DNA of 64,000 nucleotides, taken from contig JAKNDB010000070.1 of NCBI GenBank assembly GCA_024305405.1, positions 186,001 through 250,000 of the forward strand, given 5' to 3'. This DNA comes from Dirofilaria immitis (Eukaryota > Nematoda > Chromadorea > Rhabditida > Onchocercidae). The position numbers were made by a program, and so were the translations under genes. Under the pieces are notes generated by a model that was not told the DNA's origin, searched no databases, and worked only from the letters and a program-made list of their open reading frames with translations. Shown here piece by piece: positions 26,698-40,969 of this stretch (positions are counted from its first letter, which is position 1; each line of letters starts with the position of its first letter).

Positions 26698-29610
26698 CAT
26701 TAAGTAAAAAATATTTTAAAAATATAATAATATTTATCTAAAGAAAATTTATCACTATTACTGATAATACTAATAATAGTATTATCAGTAATTTTAATAA
26801 ATTTTATTTGTATAAACATCAATTAATATAAATATAATAAAAAGTTTTATTAATATTATTAGTAGTAAAAATTTATTTTTAGGAGAAAAACAATGCTAAA
26901 CAATGCTGATATTTATAATTAAAAAATTTTATATTTGAACAAAAAAATATATTCAATAATCTTTAATATATGTATGTAATACAGTATAACATTGCCAATA
27001 AATCTTACAATAGCTACAGTAGCTCAATTTTTTTAATATTATTTTAAATATTTTAACTTTACTTAAAGGTTAAAAGGAAAATAAACTTTAGGATCATTGC
27101 ATATGAATAATGTTCAATTTCTCAAGAAGATCGTATAAATTTATCAAGAAATATCAATAGTTTATCAAATTGAACAAACGTACCATTTGATCATATAATT
27201 TAAATTCAAAATTGAAAAAAAGTATAAGAAATTTTGAATATCTCAAATAAAACAGAAAAAATATTTTTTATTTTATAGAAGTTTGAGTGTTTATTTTTAT
27301 TTGAAAGCATAAAACTTAATTTGAAATAAATAAATGAGTAGAATAGTTTGATTAGGCAAACAGTAAATAAGTTAAGCTTATCATATTGAATTCGTAGTAA
27401 ATTTAAGCTTTAAATTTTTAGCATTTTTCATTAAATTAAAAAATGATGCGAAGGATTTTTTTAATTTTTAATTAATTATTTATTTTGGAAACAAAATATA
27501 CTGTATATGTTCATATTTATACATATATATACATATTTTAAACATGTATATATATATATGTATAAATTTCTATGTATATATATATAGAAATTTTAAAATT
27601 TGGGATATAAATTTAGAAATAGTTTTTGAAAAGAATTAAGTAAAATTAATAGAATTACAAAATGCCTTAAAGTATGAATATGAAGATAGGATAGTTTTGA
27701 AATTGCTATAAACATAGAAAAATACAACTTTTTAAACGTTTTCTTAAAAACAAATAAGTATCAGAATATTGTCGATAACATCCGACAATTTAATTTATTT
27801 CAAATATATGCAGGAAATTATTTTTCGCTTATTTCATGTAACTGTTTTTGGATTTCAAAACTAATTATTTTAGAAAATGTCAAGAGTAAATTTTAATTTC
27901 ATAAATAAATCAATATGTTTATTTTTAACAAATAACCATAACAAAATGACCAATTTATTACTTATATATTAAATTAAATTTATATTAATTAATTATTGGT
28001 AGTAGCAATTAATTAATTGTACTTTTGTCAAATTATTTCTTTTTTTAAATATATATTATATATCGAAATTAGTATGCACATTTTTATTATTTTTAATTAT
28101 ATTTGTAATATTGCGCACAATTTAATTCCAATTTTAAATTAATAAAACAAAATTTAATTTATTAATTAATAGAATTCAAATTTTTATGAAATTAAATGAC
28201 AATTAATGATGAAAAGAAAAAATAAAAATATTTTTAAAAAGTTGCACCTTATATCTTTCTTATTCTTATAACTTTTTATATAATATATAAAGCGCAGATG
28301 TCGCCCTTCTTTGTTATCTCATTTTTTTTCTCCTATAAATCTGATTTCATAATTATTTATTCATATATTTTACGAAATTTACAAAAATGCCGTCGTTTTA
28401 AAAGAAAAAATTAAGAAAGAATCGAAAATAAATGGCCAAATAATAAAATAAGCCAAACTTCTTCATTTAGTTATTTCAGGATAAACGAAATGGAATATAT
28501 TGGTTGATTAAAAATGAAGCAAATGATACGAGCACTTTAAAATATTCAATGTTACAAATTATGGTAGGATAAACAACACCAGTCATAGCTCATTTCAAAA
28601 ATTTCCCATGGCACAACGGCAATCATTAAATTGTTAGGCCTTTTATTTTCGTTTCTCTCTATAATATCTTTGTTAGACAGAAATGCCGAAAATGCATCGT
28701 TGAAAAAAAAGTTTTAATTCAAAGTAAATTAATTCAAATATTGATATGCAATATTGCAGTTGAGGTCAATAGGTGATGAAGTAGAAATTTGCATATTTGC
28801 ATACTGTATTCTATTTGACCTACTAAAACTATTCGGTAATTATTAAAACATTTTAAAATTTAATTAGACAAATTAAACTGAAAAAAATTTTTAAATTTAT
28901 AAATATTCCATTTAAAATGTATTTTTATGTTTGTTAAAATTACGAATATATTAACATTTCTAATTAATACTTAATAAATTAATTGATAATGAAAAAAATT
29001 ATTTCGTAATATTTAATATAATAAATAGCAAATATTTGGTAATTTATTTTATTTTTTAAAATTTTTCGTCAGATTTTTTCGTAATAAATAATATGAAATA
29101 AATATATGTAATGAATAAATATATCATAAAATATCATTATTATGATTAATTAATATGAATGGTATAAATTGCATTGATCGATAACATAATTAAAAGCGAA
29201 AAATTATTCATTAGCTTATTTAAAATCAAACATTTTGAAACTGTTCAAATCTTCTATCTATAATGTAATTTAATAATTTAATTTATCTAAGTTACAATAT
29301 TTGTTAATCATCAGAAACGATATAATTGATAATTGTCATATTGAATATGATTAATAAAAAATGAATTAATTATTTATCAATTTAATAAATTTTAATAATT
29401 ATTAAAATAAATTGTTATAAAATTGTAATATCATTTGATATTATCTCATTTTATGCAAAATTATGTTTACTAAAAAAAAACTTTTCAATTATTTCAAATA
29501 TTCGTTAGATATGAAATGAATAAATTATTTTCTTACTTATTTAAAATTATACAATAAATTTATCATATATATATTTAAATTTAATCACTAACTGGAAGAT
29601 ATTTTCCATC

Positions 29611-29650
<40 letters not shown>

Positions 29651-31702
29651 TCTCGCATTGGGAAGGAAAAGGAAAAAATTGCTAATAAAATTTCAATCAA
29701 TCATTCATTTTACTTACTTTTTCTAGAAAAATATATCACTTTCGATTTCTTCATCTTCAATATTATTATCAAAAATAAACATTTGAAATTCTAATATTTA
29801 ATTTCTCCGAAATTCTTCTCATAAATTTTGCTAAAAATTAGGATAAATAAAAATTTTAATTATTAAAAAATATCAAAGAAAAAATATATTAAATAATTCT
29901 TCTCAAATATTATATCAATAATTTGAATGCAAATATTGAAAGAAAATGAAATTTCTCATAAAATGTACTTTAGACACTATTTTATGCAACATTGAATGAA
30001 ATAAAACAATTTTTTTTCCAATATCTTTTTTTTTTATAAAACCTTTGAAGCGAATCATAAATTGGAATTTTTTCCTAATAAAATTTTATTTCTGATAATT
30101 TTTAAAAATTCAAAATAGTACAATTCCTGAAATTAGAAATGTAGCAATTGCACATATTATCACTTATATATTTTGTATTAAAATACATTTCCGTCTTTAA
30201 ATAATTATCATAATTTTAATAATCATACATCATTATTAGGATATATAAATAAATAACATAGCAATCAAATTGATCATAATAGAAATAAAATGATAGTAAT
30301 TTCAATTTTTCTGCTTTCGCTAATCATTAAAAAAAAGTCTTTTCCTTTTATTTATACTTCTTATTTTGTCTATTTATTAAATAAGAAATTTATGTATGGA
30401 AAAAAGATTTGTTCGAATAATAATAACTTATATTTCATATAATGAAATTTTTAAAGAAATTCAATTAATTTAATAATATTATAATGATTTAATGAATAAT
30501 CATTTTGTATTCAAAGGATTCCTATCAACTATTCTCAGTTAATTAAAAAAATTCAATAAATTTAATAATATTACAGGAAATTAATGAGTAATCAATTTTG
30601 GTTGGATGAATCCCAATTTTTTCAATGAACTCTTTTTTTCTCCATGCAATCATATTTTGCAATGATGAGCGATAATAATTTTTAAAAACGAAATTTGTTA
30701 AATTTATTTTTCTGATGAAAAAGAGAAGAATTCCCGTGAGGATAAAAAAGAAGGAAAAGCGGACGAAAGATATTGATAAAATTCAGATTTAAATTGCGTT
30801 ATATTCGTACTGTCATAAATTTTATACAGAAATATGTTAAAATTAAAAAAAAACGAGTATCACTACTGTATTATATCGTAATACTTTGGAAAATAAATTA
30901 TATGGTAATATTGATGCCTAAATATTTCAATCATATCTTATATGTTCATTACAAAATCATCCTTTTTATAAAATACAGTCAGAAATTATTTTATTCATAA
31001 TTTTATCAATGATCATTTCATACATTTGATAATAAATCTATTATCATGAATTGATAATAAAGAAAAGAAAACAAAGTGACATTTAATTATTAGCAATTAA
31101 TCAGAATTTCTTTACATTTCATTTTACTAATATGTTACTTTATAAACAAAACTGAATTTCCTCAATTTATTCGCTGTTGTATTGTACCGTAAAATATACT
31201 GTTCAATTTATTTACCTACTCATTAATATATATTTTATATGCCAAAAAAATTTTTTATCACCTGAAGAGTAAACAATTTTTATTAACGCCTGATGAATAA
31301 CTAATTACTTCCACCAAATTCAACTGCAGTAAAGGTATCTATCTGTTTATTAATATATACTTTGTAAACAAAAAGGAAAAAGTTTGTTTACGTAAAATTT
31401 TCGTTATAATTTGTATCTTCTTTTTGTGTTAATGCAATCTAATAGAAATAATTAGTGATTGTTTAAATATTAATAGTAAACAAAGTATAATATATTTGAT
31501 ATTTTGCAAACGGATAAAAAAAAGAGAAAAGAATTTTTCTGCTTTTTATGAATTGATATATTTACACAAGAAAAAAAATCATAATAATATATTTATTGAA
31601 TAGGATGATAATAATAATAATAATAATAGTAATGAAGAAGTTGGAATTGTCGTTGATTGAATATATTTATGTTCTATTGAAATTTTGCTTTAAAAAATAT
31701 GC

Positions 31703-31707
<5 letters not shown>

Positions 31708-31755
<48 letters not shown>
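31708..31755. repeat. (GAT)n microsatellite
   Basis: About 16 GAT units, followed by GAA/GAG. It gives polyaspartate and polyserine open frames on opposite strands. No protein similarity accompanies it. Confidence 0.95.
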
Positions 31756-31757
<2 letters not shown>

Positions 31758-32839
31758 GAAGAAGAAGGTGGAAAGGAAATGATGATGAGAAATGAAATAA
31801 CAAATAAATCTATGAAATTGCGTTCAAAAATAAAAATAAAAGAAAGACGCAAAAAAAAAGGCCTATAAAAATAGATTGATGATTATATATTAGAATGATG
31901 GAATGAGACTGAGACTAGAAAAATAGAATAATGTTTTCTTAGAAAGAAGTCTTATTTTTCTTTTTTTTTTAGATGGATGATGGGTGGCTTTTTTGAAGAT
32001 TAAATGATAAAAATGATTATTATTTTAGGAGGAATTTGATTCATATATTGTCTCCGGAGACAGTAATACCAAGTTTTGTTGATAATGAGATGGAAAAATT
32101 TGAATATTTGTCATTAATGCAAATATAAGTCTCTTGGGTAACATCATGGAATTTAACTTACTGAAATCTTTTTGATCTTCAACGAACTGCTAAAAATATG
32201 AAGTTTGATGTATTATTTAATTTTTTTGTCAACTCTTAGTTACACACTTTCTGCTTACTATCTTTTTTATTCTTATCAAGGAGCCAAGTTAGTTATGAAA
32301 CCAAATTATAATATCAAATGATCAAAATGAATGAAACAATGATAAATATGATGATAATAATCAAAGTTATTAAAAATATGACACTGATGAATATAAACAT
32401 AAAAAAATGTTGAAATAATAAAACAAAGCGACAAATAAGGCAATGTTTTTTTCTGATCTTTAGAAATATATGTATATACAATTATTAGAATTTCAAATTT
32501 CAGATTGCAAATTTAAAATTTATTAATTGGAATAATTTAAAGGGATAATTTGATTGACAATATGAAATGTAATGATTTTCATTGCTTCCCATCACCAACC
32601 GTTTTTAAATTTTTAATTTTGAGCCATACTACTTAAATTAGTAATCATAAATCAAAATTATTGTTTAATCTAATAATAATTACTTAATAAATTATAAAGT
32701 AAAAGTATTGGAGATATAAATTAATGTTTATTATATTTTTTTATTATTTCAACTAAGTAAATGTATATATGAAATTTTTGATGACAAACTTATTCAAAAT
32801 AAAGTTAATTAACCCAATGAAAAAGACAGTTTCAGTTCT

Positions 32840-33060
32840 GAGACATTAATAGATTAAAATAATGTGAATCCATCTTGAATTCTTAATGGATTCAAAACGA
32901 TGAAATTCATCTTGAAACATTAGTCGATTTATACAACGATAACCTATCTAGGAACATTAATGAATTCGTATGACAATATTCATCCTAGAGCTTTAATGGA
33001 TTCATACGACGATATCCATCTTAAAGCGTTAATGGATTCATACGATGAGATCTCTCAAGA
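32840..33060 (+). repeat. decayed 36-bp tandem repeat with coding periodicity
   Basis: The last three units translate as TLMNSYDNIHPR, ALMDSYDDIHLK and ALMDSYDEISQD, followed by a stop. Two or three older units upstream (ETLVDLYNDNLS and others) are in shifted frames with stops. The unit is 36 bp, that is 12 codons. It could be the remnant of a repetitive protein gene or simply a minisatellite. I do not recognise the protein. Confidence 0.6.
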
Positions 33061-33930
33061 TACATCTTAAAATTATCATGACCAAATATTTTTGCATATT
33101 CAAACTGCAGTTTGTTTGATCTAATAATATAGCGTATAATTATTTAGTAATCGTAATTCGAACTAAACAAAAATATAAAAAGTAACTTTGAAATTTGAAA
33201 ATCTTTAAAAAATTTTTGAATTAAGCAACGAAGGAAAAAAGCTATTCATTATAATTATTTTTAAATTATTGTTTGTAAGATTCAAAAATTAATTACTGAA
33301 TCATTATTAAATAAGAAATTTACGCATAATCACTTTAACTTTTAGATTATTATAATTAAATAGACCAGGAAATATTTGAATATTTGAGAAATAATGAGTT
33401 TGATTAATTTTCAACCAACGAAAAAGCATATTTAAAAATGATTTATAATTGATACTAAAAATTTCCTACAGGAAATTCTTATAAATCTTTCATTTCAAAT
33501 ATGATTACATGAGTATTAAAAAATAATTTTCCACATAAAAGTCTGATAATTATATCACTTTTTCGATAAATTAAATGAGTAACAATTGTAGTAATGAACT
33601 GAATATTTAATATATAATAAGCAAATTAGAAAGTTTTCAAGTTCCCCAATAATCTAAAATGATTCAAATCTCAAATAATCAAATAATTTTCAAAACCCAA
33701 AATGATGAATCACATATAAAGCAAACTTTATTTTATCAAAACTTGCATTTAAACTTGAAATTTAATCACTTTTTCAATCTTCATAACATGACACTTTATC
33801 GATATTATTTTTGAACAAAACATAATATTCACTACTGATTATTTCAATTTTTTATTAAACAGATAATGCTTAAAATATTGTTTTTATATCAAACTATCCT
33901 TTGATCTTTTAAAAGTTAATTCCTAAAAAT

Positions 33931-34737
33931 TTTGCATAAATATGTAAAATATTAGCAATCATTGAAAAAGTAAACTTCAAACGATATATATTATCTATGA
34001 ATTATTTTAATAAAAAAATCATTTAGAATAAATATATTATAGTTTTATTTCTAATAATTTTAATTATCTTTTTGAAATACATTAATAATATAATGATGCA
34101 TTTAACAAATAACAAATAATAAGTTTATATTATAATTTAGATAATTACAATTTCTAAAAGATAAAGTAATAAAAATTAGTAAAAAGATGCCATAGCTATT
34201 TATGGTAAAATATAAAATTAATTTTCACTTAAGGCTATAACAAACAAATAATGTATTGTTGATAATATTGATAATACCAATTATAAAATAATAATTACTG
34301 AACAGAAAAATATATTAATAGTTAGTTACTAATAAAACAATAAAATAATCGATATTGAATGAAGTGAAAGATAAAAAGGCATAAAAATATTGAGGTATTT
34401 GTTTATTAGTTTATTTTATTCAATTTTTCAAATCATATAATAAACAAATGAATGTTTCAGATAACAAACATAAATATTATAAATGAATAATATTTGCTGC
34501 AATGAAATTTTGATCTTTACGAAAAGTACAATTTATAAAATCAAAAATAAAAATGAAAAAGGAAATCAATAAAGGAAAAAAAACAATCATAAAAAATAAA
34601 CAATCATGGAAAAGGTCAGGGAGAACTAATCACATAATAAATTATCATATCTATTAGATGAAATAAAGTCATATTAATTATTGATTTATAAAATATGATT
34701 CATAAGAGATTTATTAAAATTTAGCATATACGATTAT
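33931..34737 (+). repeat. dispersed repeat, 0.8-kb copy
   Basis: Nearly identical to the reverse complement of about 46928-47737. The few differences seen are single bases or homopolymer lengths (for example near 34590 and 34614). No coding potential was recognised. Confidence 0.9.
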
Positions 34738-36873
34738 TCAATTTAGACATCGATATAGGATATCGAAAATTGATTTGTAATCATTTGATATGATTGTTTA
34801 CTTTTATAATTTTTGAAAAAATATGAAAATAAATAAATAAAATAGAATTATTTTGCATTTTTCAACATAAAATCACTAATTTCATATTCATAAATAATCG
34901 ATTATTTCAATAAATAAAAACATTAAAATGAAATCTTTTATTTAATTATCATTTACTTTTTTCATATATAAGAAAGGAAATATAAATGGAAGAAGAAATT
35001 GTTAGCAGCTGTGATAGCATAAAAATCTATACTTTATTACCTGGACAACCAAAAGCTTCTCTTATTATTGCAATTTAATCATAAACAAATCTTTTCATTA
35101 ATCAATAATAAACTTGAAATGTTAATATTAAAAAATATTACTGCAATAATTTATTATCTGAAAAAATTTCAACAAATTTTAATATACTACAATTAAGAAA
35201 TGTAATGATAACGATTCGGTAAGCAGAATGATAAATACTAGATCTGCAGAATGATAAAAATTAGGTGGACGGAAAGATAATGGATAAGCGATAATATTGC
35301 AAAATATAATAAATGAATATTTCGTTGTTGGAATTTTTCGTTTGTAGAAGATAAAAATATACTTTTGACGTTTCAAAGGTTTATTATTTGACTGATAATG
35401 AATGGATGATTTTTAAATTATTATTATTCTATTATGAAATAAATCTTTCGGTAATTTTCATCGTGAAAAATTCAAAAAAAGAAAGGTATGAATTTAATGT
35501 ATAGCTTTTTATAATTAGTAGAAAAACAATGCATTAAAAAAAATTAAAAATAAAATGAATCAAAAAAAAGGGATAAAAGATATGATATGAATAAATAAAA
35601 CTTATTGAGATTTAAAATATCGTTCTTGATTTATCTTGATCATATGCATATTTAAATCAGATAACATGTAGAAATCTTCATAAAAGCAAATGAATATCAA
35701 CGTTTTTAATTTCAATTAAATTTTCAATTTAGTTATTAGTAATAAAATTAAATAAATCGAAGATATGTTAAAAATTGATCTATAAGCTTTGAAATATAAG
35801 TTTTGGAATTATCATTCTCTCTATAAAATTTATATTTGCTATTTCTTTTAAGAAAAGGAAATATTATTTTCGTAAACAATTAGTAAATATAATATATTAT
35901 TATCTATCTCATCTACTGTATGTTTTAATTATCTCTCTCAACAAACAATACTATTGCTAACACCTATTAAAGTTTTGTTAAAATATGTTAGGATAATTCT
36001 GCCTCGATTTTTAAAACTTGAAAATAAATATTAACAGACACTATCTTTTGCATTAGAATTCCAGAAGTCTTCAGCATTGTCAGTATTTCAGTTTTTTTGA
36101 TTATCGAATAACTTGTATGATATACGTATTGAGTTTGTTTATCTTTCGAATTTTCTTCAACTTATTGAAATATCGTAGAATGACTAACTTTAGGTTTTCC
36201 AATAATTTTAGTGTAATTATAAAGAAATTAACTCCGATGACCGCCACAGTTTATTTATTTTCAATTACAGATTATCATAACAGCTCTTATCTTTGTAAAA
36301 CTTCATAACATACATCAATTTTAGCAAATTGTTTTCAACTGCATGAATTATTAATAAATGCATTGCAAAAATACAGTCTGAAAAAGTTTTTTCCATATTT
36401 TAAATAGGATACTTAATGGATATTGCGCCAAAAAAATAATATGTTTTTTTCTTCTAACAATAACCTGAAATGTTCGATCATATCGTATAGTCACAAAAAT
36501 TAATTTTCAACATCTACTGGAATCTATCTCATGACTTCTAATTTTCTTGGCAAATTAAAATACTTGCTTGCTTATATAAATAATATATATGTATCACTTT
36601 CCAGTATTATTATATCAGTTTATTTAAAATATCCTGAAAATTTCACAATAAATTACAATATTTTTAAAAAACAAAATCTACATAAATATGAATATACAAC
36701 TTTAACCATTTTATATTATAAATACATAAAACAGCGCAAAAATATCCGCACTGAATATCACAGAATGAAAATGATCGGTTGTTTATTTGCAGATGACAAT
36801 GTATTAAAATTAAACGTAACGCAAGCTAACCCAACTGTATGCTACTTAAAAACTATTATATAATTGAATGTAA

Positions 36874-39800
36874 TTAATCAGAATAATTACCACTTCGAGC
36901 TCTATACCGTTGCTTTTCTCCAGATAAGAAAGGATAACTATCGTATGATAATGTGCGTCCTACAAATGGATGAAGACACTCGTCATCATAACTAAAATAT
37001 AAATTGAAAATACGAATAAAGTTGTATTAACAAAAATGTTAAAAAAATATAAGTGAAAAGAAAGAATTACAGAGTGGAAATTAAATTGTCAAAAATAGAC
37101 CTTTTTTTAAGTCCATCGCTTCAATTTTCAATATTTTGTTGCATCAATAAAAATATTGGAGAAATTAGGGGTCAAATAAAAGAATTAGAGAATAAAAATT
37201 AAACTGTCAAAAATGAACTTTTCTTTAGATCTATCGCTTCAAACACAATAAAAATTCTTGAAACTAACATGAATAATGGTGAAGTAATTGTAAAATCACG
37301 AAATCCATCAATCTGACGTAAATCGTTTTCTACGGCTCTAATATCACCATCAAACGTATCGTGAAAAACGCAACCATTCTTAGTTTTAGTCCAGTTAATA
37401 AAATGATTCCATCTGGTTGAAACTAACAATTTGGGTCGTTTTAAATTGAGGAGTTGTAAATTCTCAATATTAACCTTAAAATAATTGTCCCATTTTCAAC
37501 ACGACCATGCAGAAAAGTTTTAGTAAACACAGTCACAAACGGAAGTTAATTTTAGAATCTGCAAATCTTCTCCTTTATCATTCATCCAAAATTAACATCG
37601 GATGCTCTTCATTATTTTGAACGATATCTTAGTGAATCCTATCCATTTCCTGCCAAATGATTACCTTATTTCCATGAAGTTTGAGGAGACGTAAATCAGG
37701 TAAATCGTCCTCGCTCAGATTATTCCAAACTTCATCTTTATAGCAATCTCTAAGATTGCTTAGATCCAAAAGAACTAAGTGCCTGTAAATTAGTTAAGAT
37801 TAAGAGTGCTAACCTAATTACTTTAGACATAAACTTTTCGCTGGCACTAATTCAATAAAGAATATTTTATTGTAGCCATGAATAAAAAAAAATTTTAGAG
37901 TATGGAATTGCACAATACAATATATCGAAATATGAACTGAAGTTTACTCCTAGATACTAAACTAGTTCTCACGAAAGAGTGAAAATTCAGCTCATTTAAT
38001 AAAAAAAAAAATGAATATTTCGAAAAGTACATCCACATAACAAAATGTATTCACTTGAAATTGCTAACAATAAATGGCACAGCTTCGTCGTCCATATATT
38101 CATTGAATGGTAAACCAAGTGTTTTCAACTCTGGGCAACTGTAATGAATAATATTTAATTTCCTAACAACATATTCTATCGCCAAAAAAATATTTTAATC
38201 CAAAAATATTTTCTATGTATTTACAATTCACAACTTTCTGCAATTCATTATCATTGTAATTTTTGTACTGTTATGAAACTTGAATAAGAGAAAAAATGAG
38301 CATACTTTTTGTCAATAGCTTTTAAGAGATCGGTCTTGCAGGCATAGAATTCTGAAATTTCTAGATGCTTGAGCTTGAATGGGAATGTTTTTTCAGGTTC
38401 TTTAAATGGTAAGGTAAATAAATTAATCATTCCTTCAATGGTAAGGCAACCATTTTCGCCACCACAGCCCATTCGAAGCTTTTCCAAATTGTACAGACTC
38501 TACAATATTAAAAGACTAATAACAATAAACCAAAATAACATCAACTGCTCCGTAATTTTTATTGCACAAATAACAGTCAGAGAATCAAAGATTAGATTAA
38601 AATTAAGTGTGAACAAATTTTGACAGAAAAGATTCCATGATAAAATAGTCAAGTTGATACACTGTTGTGAAATTAGTAGCAATAATCATTTAGTCTTCAA
38701 AAACCAAAAAGTCTGCAGCACTTAATTAAAACACTAAAAACTATCCATCATTCTCCCATAATGATTTAACTTTTAGTATCCATACACTGCGAGAAGTAAA
38801 AACGTATTTTGAAGATCTTTACTTACCTTTAAAGGCGCAACATCTTCATCAAAGGTAGAAACACAGATAAAAAATGAAAATGCTTTCAAATTATGCAAAT
38901 CGGCAATATATCGATAATCATCGCTTCCAACACAATATTCAAGATAAAGTTCAGTAAGCGTTGACCTCAGTGGAGAAGTTTTGATTTCGCTGAAACTGAA
39001 ACACAGGAATATTAATAAACATGTCCGTAATGCTAAGAAATAAAATAACGATTTGCAAAAAATACGATCAGTTGTTGAATTCGATCAAATATTTTGAGAT
39101 GAAGCTAGGTACTTAGCAATTCTCAAACAATGGGGCTTCAAAATACGAACAACACAGTCACAAAACTTTTAAGAAGTCAATAACAGCCAATAATTTCGCT
39201 AAAGCAATCATAAAAACTTACTTCACGTTGGTTCCTTCATTGTAAATACATAATAAACTTAGTGGACGTTTGCAAATTGATAATTTTTCATCAAATAATG
39301 AGCTGTACTGTCGCACATTCATGAAGAAATTTTTCATTTGCGGGAAAATGGTTTCATCTCCAAATAATACATCCAGCACTTCTTTCCATTCCTTTTCATT
39401 TCTATTATCAATGAAAAACTACAAAAAAATCACATCAGCTGAAATCAGTTTAGCAGACGTTAGAACTCTGTTGAATTAAATCAAACCAAAAAGTACTGCA
39501 AAAATATTCGTAGCAATTAAACGCTGGAGAGTAAAGTAGTAATATTAGTTACGATGATAGCATTGCTAAATACAAAGCAATTTTCATGCAGTTTTCAATA
39601 TCATACTTTTTTATTCCATCCATATGCAATGTTTCAACATTCGGAAAGCAATTTGATATTTTTTTCAACAATACAACATTTATTGCTGCAAAAAAATCAT
39701 TTAAATGGAAAAATATTTGAAGTCCAAGAAAATAACTCTTACCAGGCATCTTATTTTCATCACTTTTTCGTAACGACTCACTTACAAAAATAGTTTCAAT

Positions 39801-40969
39801 CTCTACCAATAAAAGAGCTAATATCGAGATGGATGATGTTAGGAAAACAAATGTCGAATAATTCGTTAACTTGGGTAGATGGTAAGGGCACCGAACAATC
39901 AATGCATAGTTTCCGAAGATACTGCGAAGTCTGAAAATACTCAAAAAGGATAAACTGATAAACTGATATTTACATTTGAACTCATCAATCAGCAAAAATG
40001 GAAAATGAAAGGAAAATAATTTCAAAGAAAGACGACAAATCTGTCATCATGATTTTGATCAATTTGTTCATAAAATATGAAATAAACTACGAAAATCCCT
40101 TCACTAATTATCAAATATCATTATGCAACAAATCACTGCATAAAACTTACTCTCTGGAAGAATGTTTTCACGCTGCCATATTTCAGCGAGAAATCATTAA
40201 CTAATACTCGAACTTCGGTAAAGAAATTAGGATAAGTCGCTAAATAATTCCAACGACGAGAAACCAAAGAAAAACAATGAATCAAATCAATCGGATGACA
40301 ATACTCAAATATTTTCAGCAATATCTCATTCGATAAATCATTTATCGTTGTGGATATTCCCTTGATAAATTATGATTGAAAAGACTTTTATTGGATTCAT
40401 CTGTAATAGTTCATAGCAATAAATTATATTTCGTAACAGTATAAGATAAAAATACCTTCTCGACACTTGAATCGGCCATAAATTCGTCAATTTCCATTTC
40501 AGTTCTGAGTGGAATCTGAAAATTTTCCATTCTTTCATTAAGAAATGAAACAAAAACAAAATATAACAGAAAGCATGCCTGGTTTGTTACATCGATATGA
40601 AAATTGAATCACCTGAGATTTCAAAGTGGTAGCATTGTGTCGAGAAGATGAGTAAGCTGTACGACCAATTCTTATTAATGGATAGTATACCTGCATTCGA
40701 CTAGCATGAGAACTAAAATTGATTAAGAATCAGATAAAAAATATTCCGTACAACTTTCTATTCGATCGAGATGCAATTTGATTGGAGAAATACTATTCAA
40801 AATCAGAAATTTTGAGAGAAAATCTTCTATTCCTTGAACTTTGTCCAATATTTTCATTAATAAAATACAGAAGTACTTACGCTGTGAAAAATTTATATCT
40901 TCCATCTACTGTATCATATTTGCGTGATACAGGCCAATATCGGCCGGGTGATTCTGTTATTGAATCCAT
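36874..40969 (-). CDS. F-box and leucine-rich-repeat protein
   Basis: Probable substrate adaptor of an SCF ubiquitin ligase. Fourteen exons, all in agreeing phase: 40881-40969, 40613-40712, 40456-40515, 40151-40360, 39807-39930, 39553-39685, 39459-39495, 39222-39418, 38827-38995, 38306-38499, 38055-38138, 37665-37782, 37269-37474, 36874-36991; 612 residues. It starts MDSITESPGRYWPVSRKYD. The F-box is near residues 84-130: NDLSNEILLKIFEYCHPIDL then FSLVSRRWNYLA. Irregular LRRs follow, such as YLRKLCIDC, CFPNVETLHMDG, TLTELYLEYC, LEKLRMGCGG, LKHLEISEF and LVLLDLSNLRDC. The protein ends in a basic tail, SGEKQRYRARSGNYSD. The weakest junctions are the acceptor of the F-box exon (tttatcaag) and a 40-base intron before 39418. 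I know of no named orthologue. Nematode F-box proteins evolve fast, so the substrate is unknown. Confidence 0.85.

Larger units (their letters stand above)
26014..36873. other. long A+T-rich region without recognised genes
   Basis: I find no exon with family similarity on either strand. It holds (AAT)n near 29612-29648, a GAT-type microsatellite at 31708-31755, a decayed 36-bp repeat near 32840-33060, and two pieces of a dispersed repeat (26512-26697 and 33931-34737). TA-rich palindromes lie near 27515-27592. One short minus-strand open frame near 28560-28640 reads VVPWEIFEMSYDWCCLSY and has unusual composition, but it has no clear splice sites. Confidence 0.5.

Noticed and set aside
31596..31868. 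Polyaspartate frame on plus and polyserine frame on minus
   Set aside because: Both arise from the GAT microsatellite. The flanks are A+T-rich with no motif or splice context.
39549..40025. 158-codon continuous minus-strand frame
   Set aside because: It bridges introns of the F-box gene. Only the part from about 39685 down is a real exon; the upstream LRR exon is in a different frame.
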